This document shows, piece by piece, positions 19,301 through 24,069 of a stretch of 36,761 nucleotides of DNA. Under the pieces are notes generated by a model. It ran no database searches. It saw only the letters and a program-made list of their open reading frames with translations, and was not told where the DNA came from. Numbering within the stretch: the stretch's first letter is position 1; each line of letters starts with the position of its first letter. The translations under genes were made by a program, and so were the position numbers. Origin of the DNA: Clostridiales bacterium (lineage in GTDB: Bacteria; Bacillota; Clostridia; Christensenellales; Borkfalkiaceae); contig JAFLVO010000010.1 in NCBI GenBank assembly GCA_022508245.1, positions 1-36,761 on the forward strand, read 5' to 3'.

Positions 19301-20654
19301 ACGTTACGTCAACGCGGTATCTGCAACCTGCCTGAGGGAAATGGACGGTCTTTTTACCGTCGCTGTCGTCAACCGTGAAGTCTTCTACAGGCGCGGGAGC
19401 CGAGCCCGTGACCAATTTATTAACTGCAATCTGCGGATTGGGAGGATTGCCCGTGTCATTGTGAAGGGAGCTGTAATCCCAGCCCGTTATATCTATTGAG
19501 GCGCCGTCATTCCAGGAAATTGAGGTTTCCGTTCCGTATCTTTCTGCGGGGAATATGGGCGTATGTACGGATATACGGGAAACCGTAATGTTTCTGAATT
19601 TTCCGACAGCACTCATTGCACCCGAAAGCGTCTCCGGATACGTGAAAGTCAATTCAACGTACTTTACAGTAATATTGAGGAGAGGTTGCCCCTTGTCGTC
19701 AACTACTTCCCTTCCTCCCTGCGATTCAAAATATTTCGGTTTAAAATATTTGGAAGGGAACGCGGTAGCCGGGGCGGATATCATATCACCGTCATACATA
19801 AACGTAATATTCAATCCGTTCATATTCAACTCTTTGCTTCTTGCTACCTGCTGTTGGAAGTTACCACCAAGAGCCACTATATAATCAGGAACAACAAATT
19901 TAATGCCGGTAATCACCACGGGTGCAGTTTTCAGATTTGTGCCGTCACCGACTTCAACCGTTACTTCCTTGCTGTATGTACTGTCCGTGGTCATACCTTC
20001 TTTAAATTCTGACGGGAACAGATTGCCCGACAGATTGAACTGACCGATTGTACCGCTGGTGTTCGTTGAACCGTCGTTGAACGTTTCAAAAACGTTGACG
20101 TAATCCGTAAGTGTAGACTCGTACAATTGCGTGGTAGTGTAAATCTGATTGGGATTGGACGAGTTATAAGTAGCAGTTATACCGTTTACGACTGCTTGCG
20201 AGCTGTCCTCAAGAGTGTACGGCGAGGAAGTGCCGGACATTTGAGCGGGATTATACTCGTTTTCTCCGCCCTGTATGGGAGTTACGGTAGCCGTAACTGT
20301 TCTTGCAGACAAATCGCGCGAAAAAGTAACTTTTTCGCCCGTGGCTGCCGTTCCGTCGCTCGCCAAATTAAGCACGTATGCGGGCAAATTGCTGTCAAGT
20401 CCCGTATCTTTGTACGTGACTGTGACAGACACCATTTTATAAAGCATACTATCGGGCGTGTTGTTCGTGAATATCCAGTCCGCGTTCTGACTGACTTCGA
20501 CGGAAGTAAGCTCGTATGTATAAGTCGGGTCCGCATCGTTGTCAGCGTAGACTTTAAAGTTCGGCTTTACGGCACCGAACATGATTGCGATACAGCTGAA
20601 TATCGCAATCAGAATTGTGACAATACGTCTTTTAACAAATTTTTTACTGTTCAT
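7305..20654 (-). CDS. Giant Ig-repeat surface protein (about 4450 residues) with C-terminal membrane anchor
   Basis: The start at 20654 (MNSKKFVKRR) is preferred over the ATG two codons earlier at 20660: AGGAGA abuts the earlier ATG but sits about 7 bases from the later one. Basic residues plus a hydrophobic stretch form a signal peptide, probably cut after VYA near residue 38. The body is dozens of Ig-like units of roughly 75-110 residues of the MBG/YDG kind, with recurring elements such as YGD or YGE near the start of a unit, NAGKY or AGTYY in the middle, NY.W or TNYE late, and a linking VNKR or VEKK strand. The C-terminus has a helix at about 4393-4420, RRRKR, and an acidic tail; there is no LPXTG motif or SLH domain. 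It should project from the cell surface as a fibre-like adhesin or stalk; the ligand is unknown. It is coupled to the membrane protein gene downstream. Confidence 0.85.
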   Translation of the reverse strand: MNSKKFVKRRIVTILIAIFSCIAIMFGAVKPNFKVYADNDADPTYTYELTSVEVSQNADWIFTNNTPDSMLYKMVSVTVTYKDTGLDSNLPAYVLNLASDGTAATGEKVTFSRDLSARTVTATVTPIQGGENEYNPAQMSGTSSPYTLEDSSQAVVNGITATYNSSNPNQIYTTTQLYESTLTDYVNVFETFNDGSTNTSGTIGQFNLSGNLFPSEFKEGMTTDSTYSKEVTVEVGDGTNLKTAPVVITGIKFVVPDYIVALGGNFQQQVARSKELNMNGLNITFMYDGDMISAPATAFPSKYFKPKYFESQGGREVVDDKGQPLLNITVKYVELTFTYPETLSGAMSAVGKFRNITVSRISVHTPIFPAERYGTETSISWNDGASIDITGWDYSSLHNDTGNPPNPQIAVNKLVTGSAPAPVEDFTVDDSDGKKTVHFPQAGCRYRVDVTLSALNDFQWGSPFNGTQSSDYLTMSFEVQVDKGTPVVKLSDISDVIYGTPNGDGTLSATIEEQDMGKTWLCESADNANDHVNEKDAWYYHLEYYTDYTDENTNTPVPQSELRSDGKPKKVGTYYVVAVTHENSGYVSVRSEAKTFKITQFEITTAVSDKTFARTDWTIEDFLTSNNSNKLPYKDSPYNETIYNILTITDSQGKVDANKKFTHANEYTVTISVAGDYSTNYRLVGNSSITFSIKTNKDSTFDFDVKGWTYGASNADPQLSVTKSDPYYPSNTGNIATDYTVKYYKYDSSKPDNKGEEVTGKAFSEFEKGRYLVEFIANKNDDYSDETAGLTEGKNVDYILHVVYHDFEVSAAPVNAPSLASPWVLSGGTAGEVYRYDDTKTGKEYTLADWIGSSDNVAADGSAIITVTVSYTQFVTSGDPISIIFADGKFTVNKAGNYTVTIELNKNYSWNDKVSFVPDDNIYTYIGYVARQQLKVLTDEDISEEPGTYSGVAQEQTIANWNSTALKISNVTVASLGGSHKPVAGGITMPDNMGSTYENKFSVTNAGKYAISVEIADKDNYEWIDAQSDALRTLSLGYTLEQATLKVKWEDTYSGTTDKESGSYPRFEFDGTVSAQKTPKATADVIFDGDNSKLEITGYTVYEDEFSTDIANNKITAIGHYYIAVNAFSGEASANYRLPDDMNTDVGTVFEIYAFKLDAPTGKDGVAISGKTVSVVYKGEKYAVEEYIGNYDYYSIGGIYRIKIEIFKDDTVSEAKNADTYTVKISLADDNYVWKESVQEYTFTFDIEQLMVIIEWTASSDIYKPDGITPPSYIITNKAPDDKVELVLTYKQNDESVELKNAGKYNVYADSLTGDDSANYKIVPGTDDDKSNNSTLYTVQKRAVRKPDSDLPSGDYNDFNGVSLAKSISFAQDYNNANVTVVISGEVPNSWFTTAPDNTVTIDSISLDFKSGDKADYNFTRAGVYTFTVSIDGSNYFWQGDDNAVDFEFTDRYEYTLSERFTVFPKKLKLPNIKSQRAQEWDKIQPIDFGTAVDGISYSIMYGTKDDDTPNSSTWLGYDTDGADPSKGKQGIYYAELTLNAENFLNYVWVANPDDDNDDGSGYLQGNKDLFYYTEGKVAVRIFYAITRGQLEISVFVKDYTFGDNGIVEGNGPVAVFDKSAALDGDTSKTVYLTGKSVDSATGDNEAKIKDGIVTFTDESGKVLSADDLENGLPWNAGKYTLRATLHFGDGGTYEDLGVEFTFTVNSRNISVAWTNTSLEYNAENQLPTATINNQIKRNSQDNNDYTAGLEVEVGLKNGGNEHKNVAEYEAKVTALNGNEEVKRNFTLPDSLTTKFNITPKAVTVKGVSVAEHIYGDEITADERKFTHDGFISGDGAEGAVAVKISTDKEADEIGKYAPVNGTYFVIVGWKDPGCIYATNYEVTFDNTATFVIIKRAITVEWKSADARSEYGESVNLYEYLNVTASNGYGGIDRAYAEKDVTGIIELTASKDNGNVTLGVNSNVGIYSVVPAMFDSDNWNITFTGGESWTYEIYNATITETDSSLTPESLTYTADDQKVFADPQVEIKNRASNNEKWQFGVVTKATDTQDNVSAWSDMIDNNITVYTAGTYYFVIKVTADNHDDFTKTITVVVEKATLNVQFNFAIMYGEDDPATQERLFNAVRTQATDGIGWTVTGFEGDDEDKFYSTGDFYNISGNAKYTVVDFQKGDFTIARTNYAIAYVNGETSLFTVECDNYEFNLVAGTLTVNKITITVTGKSLSVAYNGVVPEIGTEDVGYTVTHPASTYGSEKYVTANANYKDLIEVSSEAFTNHNDNSTTASVGSYTLDVSKKDSDYYDISVKNGTVEITATTLDVKTIGGYSAVYDEQYHGLTVDDNPTVDPEKGTPAGVAFATASDETGITVEFYQANRRYTGEITESDLTNLNKLSGTPSYIDCDTYRIIYKISAGENYIAVYGYREIVITQGDNELTKDFDFKNETATKSSSLAVAKIAWTYGYKVENGFDPEGDQTITNPIAKFKRANATDTEVGLKYELRYFATTSASGELISSGDYANATALFEAMFASGKLNAGHYKLTVYMTLKGTDNFTFDPVDYVFQVAKRNLTITAQDASTVYGEKAPNEFTPVYSGLVINSSASDAKADTIDKAIGNTPEFVTEYVVGNSVGGGSGRDDNQGKYYIRVDNKVASSTNYEIEYIDAWLTVNKREITIKIDDKESTYNLQNETAVKVLTFKVASGSSYGIYASELVAGKDTTDGYNNENQTLLTLKTEAIVGNNTNNVKFDGDTIVGYTIYAVFNGNCATNYTVYFSGCALKEDGSEAIGHDGSDNNAGSYVIKQASFSVVQQGVHHEITLNGEKTEVKSDYYSGATNYYKAHLSDPKETPIEFTYSKKDSKGVYQPIDKSEVIDAGDYRATGSSTNKNYTSAEMTIEFTILKATLTLTANESTVEYGTTLSGRVADDAAAGGAVATGRFTGFTYTASSEHLLAEIVEKYQNNSVAGELITYGYSSYSSSTNAGTQNLKIVPQCPGNANITIKPIEATLTVTRRNVDVTIVGWDEDNSGDAAKHNPNAWCYYQGSNTNLQSKLASLLTANYSTFIYTDTAKTFGDSGVSYGALGIKLELSTEASNVGKYEMTYKIDESINKNFNVTFTNDENPEKPQFSVQKAKLTLYAKNANLSGGSSLAYSRVYGDSIELTVARDSFVAPDSFLSYAVEGMVDNESFIEKALGSTYNVAFTVKCGDKAYAPWKSTVGETYTVAITEFEDVFTNYIVDKYIPATLTISQRVISASTKDQTFGFDGANYNDGLYGKKHEAVISFADTASNPKSEVDSTAYRPVGYTLKYDTETLKSGSITYQTAGEAPTVVRENGYTVTVTLLSDGNYVFEGGSYQTDLKFNVEKMTVSLKDLQWLNSTISTDKLETDTVSNYIAVYQAGYMTVVQFEFVPLAGTATDIVEGNSQTPGTYYFDEDGVLHITMEKDKSVGKYTVRIELKSTATNNINLVSGTDTVNFVSASFDVTTKTVTIAVEFDDFVYGGNPGTPRVYINKSETPTTVNISVSYALITDSDAQKIADLYKNSRDNKGLTATEVVDLERGSLSISPNFVAGYYLLFAQYSGETTQSRYYVFKVEKKTIDIPKVTVTGFTYNGSEQSLDIKYSATDMRPVYSGAGINMNITAQGVTFTAVTAGEYSIGFVLVDSANTVWSKTTDATVSGDTLTFTWKIDKDSSENNLSYPVIEVPELIDIIYGEVYDQSKIKLKDGYNGILTLYYIERTDNTQPEISAEGWIEYNLNAERLAAKSYWIKAVVSDPTGNNYSAKSVIGSLTVARKEITATVSGEITYGDDLSQTSFRPVVEGIISGDPDAQLGSYSYAFADNYNIVAGGEYYIILDTDSNGEVVGITAENYSIKAVRGLLVVNKRNVTVEITGKSSDYSVTPDVSAAAMEYTVNNLAPNEAKTVLNIVFETDATATSAAGGEYWITIKSYDETNYVVSYQRAIYVINPLEVEVQLVAQTNVFYGDEDIWCANFDENTIKISNSLANKEFVKKDLKLTLWYTGSSYAGVAIDRAEKPSDAGVYVAKVTGANSNYILVGMPEVEFTIQKRILDDSLLNIENQTYTGELLTPVVTVNGSKFEVALFDASSNLPESVNAGSYDVVVNLKDADNYQWASTPGTSVTVKFTVDKADDEETTRLTIEGWQYGTYSAEVNSPSAQVKSGGTIYYEYSTDGGETYSSIVPDTGNVGTYYVRVVVAESNNFNAYVGAAVSFNITKYLLTVPVLTSEDLVYTGSELIANISDFDSRYMAVTDDSEARTFLGASSITAVAINAGVYNIYIALNDIGNYGWLENAGNAQGVLTLTWTVAKKKVALPTEGKNRFVVNGDDIVYIPNGFDESIMSIENNVYSYGGDFTAVVKLKDTSNYEWENGEEAIKIKWHITGAETVFAIILSALILLTSAGAAGIVTQLLLNRRRKRTEASTMSDIESKDVEENTADEGGNE

Positions 20655-20713
20655 ACCCATTCTCCTTCAGATATAAAGTAAAAGTATTTATTTTAAATTG
20701 CAATATTAAATTT

Positions 20714-20739
20714 CGGGTTGCTAAATTGAGGCAATCCCG
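20714..20739. terminator. Weak hairpin between the 76-residue gene and the giant gene
   Basis: CGGGTTGC pairs with GCAATCCCG with one bulged base. It follows the stop at 20768 on the minus strand. No proper U-run is present, so it may attenuate rather than end transcription into the giant gene. The 107-base gap contains nothing else I can support; no convincing separate promoter for the giant gene is visible. Confidence 0.35.
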
Positions 20740-20767
20740 CTAAAAAAATTGCGCGCAAAAATCGTGG

Positions 20768-20998
20768 TCAGTCTTTAGTCGACGCCAATTCTTCCTTGAG
20801 CTTGCGCAGATTTTCACGCTCGACTTCTATAAGCTGTGAATACGTGCGGAAATATTCCGCGTCGGCTTTGGACGGCCGAGTATTATTTAAATACGCTTCC
20901 AGAATTGCAGACTGCGAACGGTTACGTTTTTTCTCCAAATCGTCTATCTCTGCTTCGGTGTCGGCAATTGCCTTTTTAAGTACGCTCTTTTTAGACAT
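20768..20998 (-). CDS. Small coiled-coil protein of unknown function
   Basis: 76 residues, rich in Lys, Glu, Arg and Leu, with heptad-like spacing across residues 5-27 (KKAIADTEAEIDDLEKK) and 55-73. No signal peptide, cysteine or catalytic motif, so it is probably cytoplasmic. GGGAGA lies about 9 bases before the ATG at 20998, and a plausible promoter lies at 21069-21097, which together support a real gene. It stands 107 bases upstream of the giant surface protein on the same strand and could be co-transcribed with it. I do not recognise a family. Confidence 0.65.
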   Translation of the reverse strand: MSKKSVLKKAIADTEAEIDDLEKKRNRSQSAILEAYLNNTRPSKADAEYFRTYSQLIEVERENLRKLKEELASTKD

Positions 20999-21068
20999 AG
21001 CTACGTTTCTCCCTTAACGAAAGCTTGCATTTTTTAACGCATAAGCCCCCATTGTTTTTGTTTTTTAT

Positions 21069-21097
21069 AATATATAACTTATTAAAAATAATTGCAA
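21069..21097 (-). promoter_or_regulatory. Candidate promoter of the 76-residue gene
   Basis: Minus strand: TTGCAA, 17 bases, TATATT. The match is moderate and the surroundings are AT-rich, which makes chance matches easy; position and spacing fit the gene starting at 20998. Confidence 0.45.
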
Positions 21098-21202
21098 CTA
21101 TTTGCAAAAACAATTTTACAATTTTTTCAAGAAAAAACAACAAAAAACACTATACGTAGTGCATTTTAAAGTCATAACCCCTATATTTGCGCTTGATGAC
21201 AG

Positions 21203-21234
21203 AAAAAAAGGCTTGCCCCGACGGAGTAAGCCCT
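21203..21234 (-). terminator. Terminator of the hut operon
   Basis: On the minus strand AGGGCTTACTCCG pairs with CGGGGCAAGCCT (one mismatch, one wobble), followed by seven U residues. It lies about 31 bases after the stop of the cyclodeaminase gene. Confidence 0.8.
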
Positions 21235-21265
21235 TAATATAGTTAAACTATTTACTAAACAGTGT

Positions 21266-21892
21266 TTATAAAATTTCGAGGGTTGCTTTATAAATTTCGT
21301 CTGCTTCTTTTTGAGCAGTCGCTACCATTTCTTCGCCCTTGCTACGGAAATTCTTTGCTTTTGCCTCATCCTTTACGCCGCCCAGATTGATGAGCACGTT
21401 GAGCCAAGCGCCCTTCATACAGGTAATCAGATTGAGGGCGGAAACGCCAAGGTCGCTTGCCGCGTTGGTGTTTGAATGTCCGATTAAGGATTTTGTATAG
21501 TGCAACGTTTCAAGACAAAGCTTCATTGTTTCGAACGGAACCTCTGTCGCTACCAAAGTTGCGTCTGCAATTGCTTTCGAGCGGGCCGCTTTTTCCGCCT
21601 CGGTTTCCTTGGGAAGCTTAAACGCTGAAGAAACAAGATTAAACGCTTCTGTATCTTTGTCTATCTGTGCCGAAAGCGCATCTTTAAGCTCTGAAGCCTT
21701 TTTTGCAACCTCGATACACAATTCCTGATCGTCGGGATATTTCTTTTTGCCGATAGTAAGACCCGCTACCATCGATACCAAAGCTGCGCCCTGTGCTCCG
21801 CAAAGTGCGCTGGCGCTGCCGCCGCCGGGTGCCGGAGCGTCCGAATTCAACAGGTCCAAATAGGAACTCACGGTCATTTCCACTAATTTCAT
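21266..21892 (-). CDS. fchA: Formimidoyltetrahydrofolate cyclodeaminase (FTCD C-terminal/FchA family)
   Basis: 208 residues, the usual length for the stand-alone family. It should release ammonia from 5-formimino-tetrahydrofolate to give 5,10-methenyl-tetrahydrofolate, the last step after FtcD. Motifs are APGGGSASAL at 21-30, DKDTEAFN at 78-85 and NTNAASDLGVSA at 141-152, all typical of the FTCD C-terminal domain. In animals this domain is fused to the transferase; here the two are separate genes. Its ATG overlaps the stop of hutI by ATGA, and its ribosome site AGGAGA lies inside the last codons of hutI, so translation is coupled. Related proteins act as methenyl-THF cyclohydrolases; the operon context favours cyclodeaminase. 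Last gene before the terminator. Confidence 0.88.
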   Translation of the reverse strand: MKLVEMTVSSYLDLLNSDAPAPGGGSASALCGAQGAALVSMVAGLTIGKKKYPDDQELCIEVAKKASELKDALSAQIDKDTEAFNLVSSAFKLPKETEAEKAARSKAIADATLVATEVPFETMKLCLETLHYTKSLIGHSNTNAASDLGVSALNLITCMKGAWLNVLINLGGVKDEAKAKNFRSKGEEMVATAQKEADEIYKATLEIL

Positions 21893-23124
21893 TGTATTAT
21901 TTCTCCTTTTTTAATTACTGTTTTTACTTGATTGCTGCCGAATCGATAACATATCATTTCAAAGTTCGGCGCATTCCATATTACAAGGTCGGCTTGCTTG
22001 CCCACCTCGATACTTCCTATTGTTTGCCCCCTGTTTATTGCGCAAGCCGCATTGAGCGTGGTTGCCGTAAGAATTTCTTCGGGAAGCATACGGTATTTGA
22101 GATATCCGAGGTTGATTGCAAACTGTAAATTGAGCGACGGACAGGAGCCTGGATTAAAGTCCGACGCGATTGCTACGGGAATTCCCTTTTCAATCATTTG
22201 CCTTGCGGGTGCGTAAGTTTTGTTCAGATAAAAGGAAGTTGCCGGCAAAAGCGCCGCAGTAACGCCTCCCTTTGCCATACTGTCTATGCCCTGCCCGTTG
22301 GTTGCAATAAGATGCTCTGCCGATATCGCGCCCAATTGCCCTGCCAGTACTGCCCCGCCTATCGCTTCGATTTCGTCTGCGTGAATTTTGCACCCCATTC
22401 CGTATTTTTGGGCGCAGAGCAGCATTTTTTTGCTTTGCTCTACGTCGAACACCGAATCCTCGCAAAAAACGTCGCAGAACTCTGCAAGATTTTGTCTTTT
22501 TACTTCGGGCAGAACTACGTCGCAAAGATAGTCTATGTATTCGTCGGGCTTATCCTTGTATTCGGGCGGAATTGCGTGCGCTCCGAGGAAGGTGGAAACC
22601 ACGTCCATGGGGGTCTGCTCGTTCAGTCTTTTGTTTACGCGAAGCTGTTTGAGCTCGTCGTCGAGGTTAAGACCGTATCCGCTCTTCGATTCGACGGTAG
22701 TAACTCCGCCCAAAAGCATTTCACGGGCAAATTCCTTGCTCTTTTCATACAGTTCGTCTTCGCTCATCTGACGCGTATGACGGACGGTATCCAAAATCCC
22801 CCCGCCCGCTTTCAGGATGTCAAGATAGGTTGCCCCGCGCAGTTTTAAAGGTATTTCATTGTGTCGCCAGCCACCGAAAACCATATGGGTGTGGCAATCG
22901 ACGAGCCCGGGAGTTACCAAACAGTTTTGTCCGTCCAATACCTGACAATCGGCACGTCCCGACAAATCGGGAAGTTCGCCGTCCTTGTAAATTTCGACGA
23001 TTTTCCCGCCTTCAATAAGGATAGCCGCATTATAAAGCTTGAGATTTTGCGCCTGTTTACTTCCGCAAAGACTGTTTTTGCCTATCGGCGTTTGCAAAAT
23101 ACCGATATTTTTTATCAGCAGCAT
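21889..23124 (-). CDS. hutI: Imidazolonepropionase
   Basis: 411 residues, normal length. It hydrolyses 4-imidazolone-5-propanoate to N-formimino-L-glutamate in the cytoplasm. It is an amidohydrolase-fold metal enzyme: the metal ligands are visible as His78 and His80 in DCHTHMVF, His248 in KIHADE and Asp322 in ASDFNPG, with His271 in SAEHL. SKSGYGL at 147-152 is a further family motif. The start at 23124 follows AAGGAG with about 7 bases spacing, a site that overlaps the stop codon of ftcD. It overlaps the cyclodeaminase gene by four bases downstream. Third enzyme of the pathway, although encoded fourth. Confidence 0.95.
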   Translation of the reverse strand: MLLIKNIGILQTPIGKNSLCGSKQAQNLKLYNAAILIEGGKIVEIYKDGELPDLSGRADCQVLDGQNCLVTPGLVDCHTHMVFGGWRHNEIPLKLRGATYLDILKAGGGILDTVRHTRQMSEDELYEKSKEFAREMLLGGVTTVESKSGYGLNLDDELKQLRVNKRLNEQTPMDVVSTFLGAHAIPPEYKDKPDEYIDYLCDVVLPEVKRQNLAEFCDVFCEDSVFDVEQSKKMLLCAQKYGMGCKIHADEIEAIGGAVLAGQLGAISAEHLIATNGQGIDSMAKGGVTAALLPATSFYLNKTYAPARQMIEKGIPVAIASDFNPGSCPSLNLQFAINLGYLKYRMLPEEILTATTLNAACAINRGQTIGSIEVGKQADLVIWNAPNFEMICYRFGSNQVKTVIKKGEIIQ

Positions 23125-23134
23125 TGAGTACTCC

Positions 23135-24031
23135 TTAAAGAATGTGGTTTTCCAAAACCTGCTTGTTAAAATCGAAATTTTCTATCTGCATATAGTATTC
23201 TGCCGAATCAATAAGCGCCTGCATAGGCGTAAGTCCGATGATTTCCGTGCCTATTACGTGTACTCCCCAGCGTGCCGCCTCTGCTTTGGTAAGTTCGAGA
23301 ACGCGATAAAGAGGTGTTTTGTGGAAGTTGGTCATATTGATTGAAACCTGCGCTACGTTACGGTCCTCAAGCATAACGCCAAGCGATTTTACGCAGTCAA
23401 AGCCACCGCTGCTGCGGCGGATTATTTTTGCAATTTTGCTTGCTATTTCTATGTTGGAAGTGGAGAGGTTAATGTTAAAGGCAATCAAGGGCATACGCGC
23501 GCCTACTGCAACTACGCCTGCCGTCGGATGAATGGTTCTTCCGCCGAAATCGGGCTCCCATTCCGCCTCTTTGACCTTTTGCGCCATTCCCTCGAACTGA
23601 CCTTTGCGGATAGCTGCAAGATTTACTCTGTGAGGAGCGCTTGCCGAATCTTCATACAGGAAAACGGGCATTTTTGCTTCTTCCCAAACTCTCTTTGCAA
23701 CTACTTTAGACAGCTCTACACATTCGGCAGAGGTCATTTCTTTGATAGGAATAAAGGGGATTACGTCTACTGCGCCCATTCTCGGATGCTCGCCCTCGTG
23801 CTTATTGAGGTCGATAAGCTCCGCCGCTTTTTTTGCTACGCCTACCGCCGCCTCTGCTACACCTTCGGGATTTCCTATAAATGTAATTACCGAACGGTTA
23901 TGAGAAGGGTCGCTGGAATAGTCGAGCAAGGTAACGCCCTTTACTGCTCTTACCTGGTCTACGACCGCCTCTATTATCTTAGTATTTCTTCCCTCGCTGA
24001 TATTAGGTACACATTCAACTATTTTTGCCAT
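23135..24031 (-). CDS. ftcD: Glutamate formimidoyltransferase
   Basis: 298 residues, the transferase part only. It moves the formimino group from N-formiminoglutamate to tetrahydrofolate, releasing glutamate. The N-terminus VECVPNISEGRN and the segment HEGEHPRMGAVDV are family hallmarks; His82 coincides in number with the catalytic His82 of the mammalian FTCD transferase domain. The ribosome site AGGAGA lies 8 bases before the ATG. It is followed by hutI after 10 bases and by the separate cyclodeaminase. Choosing the FtcD route means that one-carbon units are saved as folate derivatives rather than lost as formamide or formate (established for this branch of the pathway). Confidence 0.95.
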   Translation of the reverse strand: MAKIVECVPNISEGRNTKIIEAVVDQVRAVKGVTLLDYSSDPSHNRSVITFIGNPEGVAEAAVGVAKKAAELIDLNKHEGEHPRMGAVDVIPFIPIKEMTSAECVELSKVVAKRVWEEAKMPVFLYEDSASAPHRVNLAAIRKGQFEGMAQKVKEAEWEPDFGGRTIHPTAGVVAVGARMPLIAFNINLSTSNIEIASKIAKIIRRSSGGFDCVKSLGVMLEDRNVAQVSINMTNFHKTPLYRVLELTKAEAARWGVHVIGTEIIGLTPMQALIDSAEYYMQIENFDFNKQVLENHIL

Positions 24032-24069
24032 TTTATTTCTCCTTTTTTATTACACGTATTGAATTTTAT

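Larger units (their letters stand above)
20999..21265. other. AT-rich intergenic region between the hut operon and the 76-residue gene
   Basis: No ORF. It holds the terminator of the hut operon (21203-21234), the promoter of the 76-residue gene (21069-21097), and a small dyad CACTA-TACG-TAGTG at about 21149-21162. The rest is A/T-rich with poly-A and poly-T runs. Confidence 0.6.

Noticed and set aside
20655-20660. First of two close ATG codons for the giant protein
   Set aside because: The ribosome site touches it; spacing suits the second ATG. Only two residues are affected.
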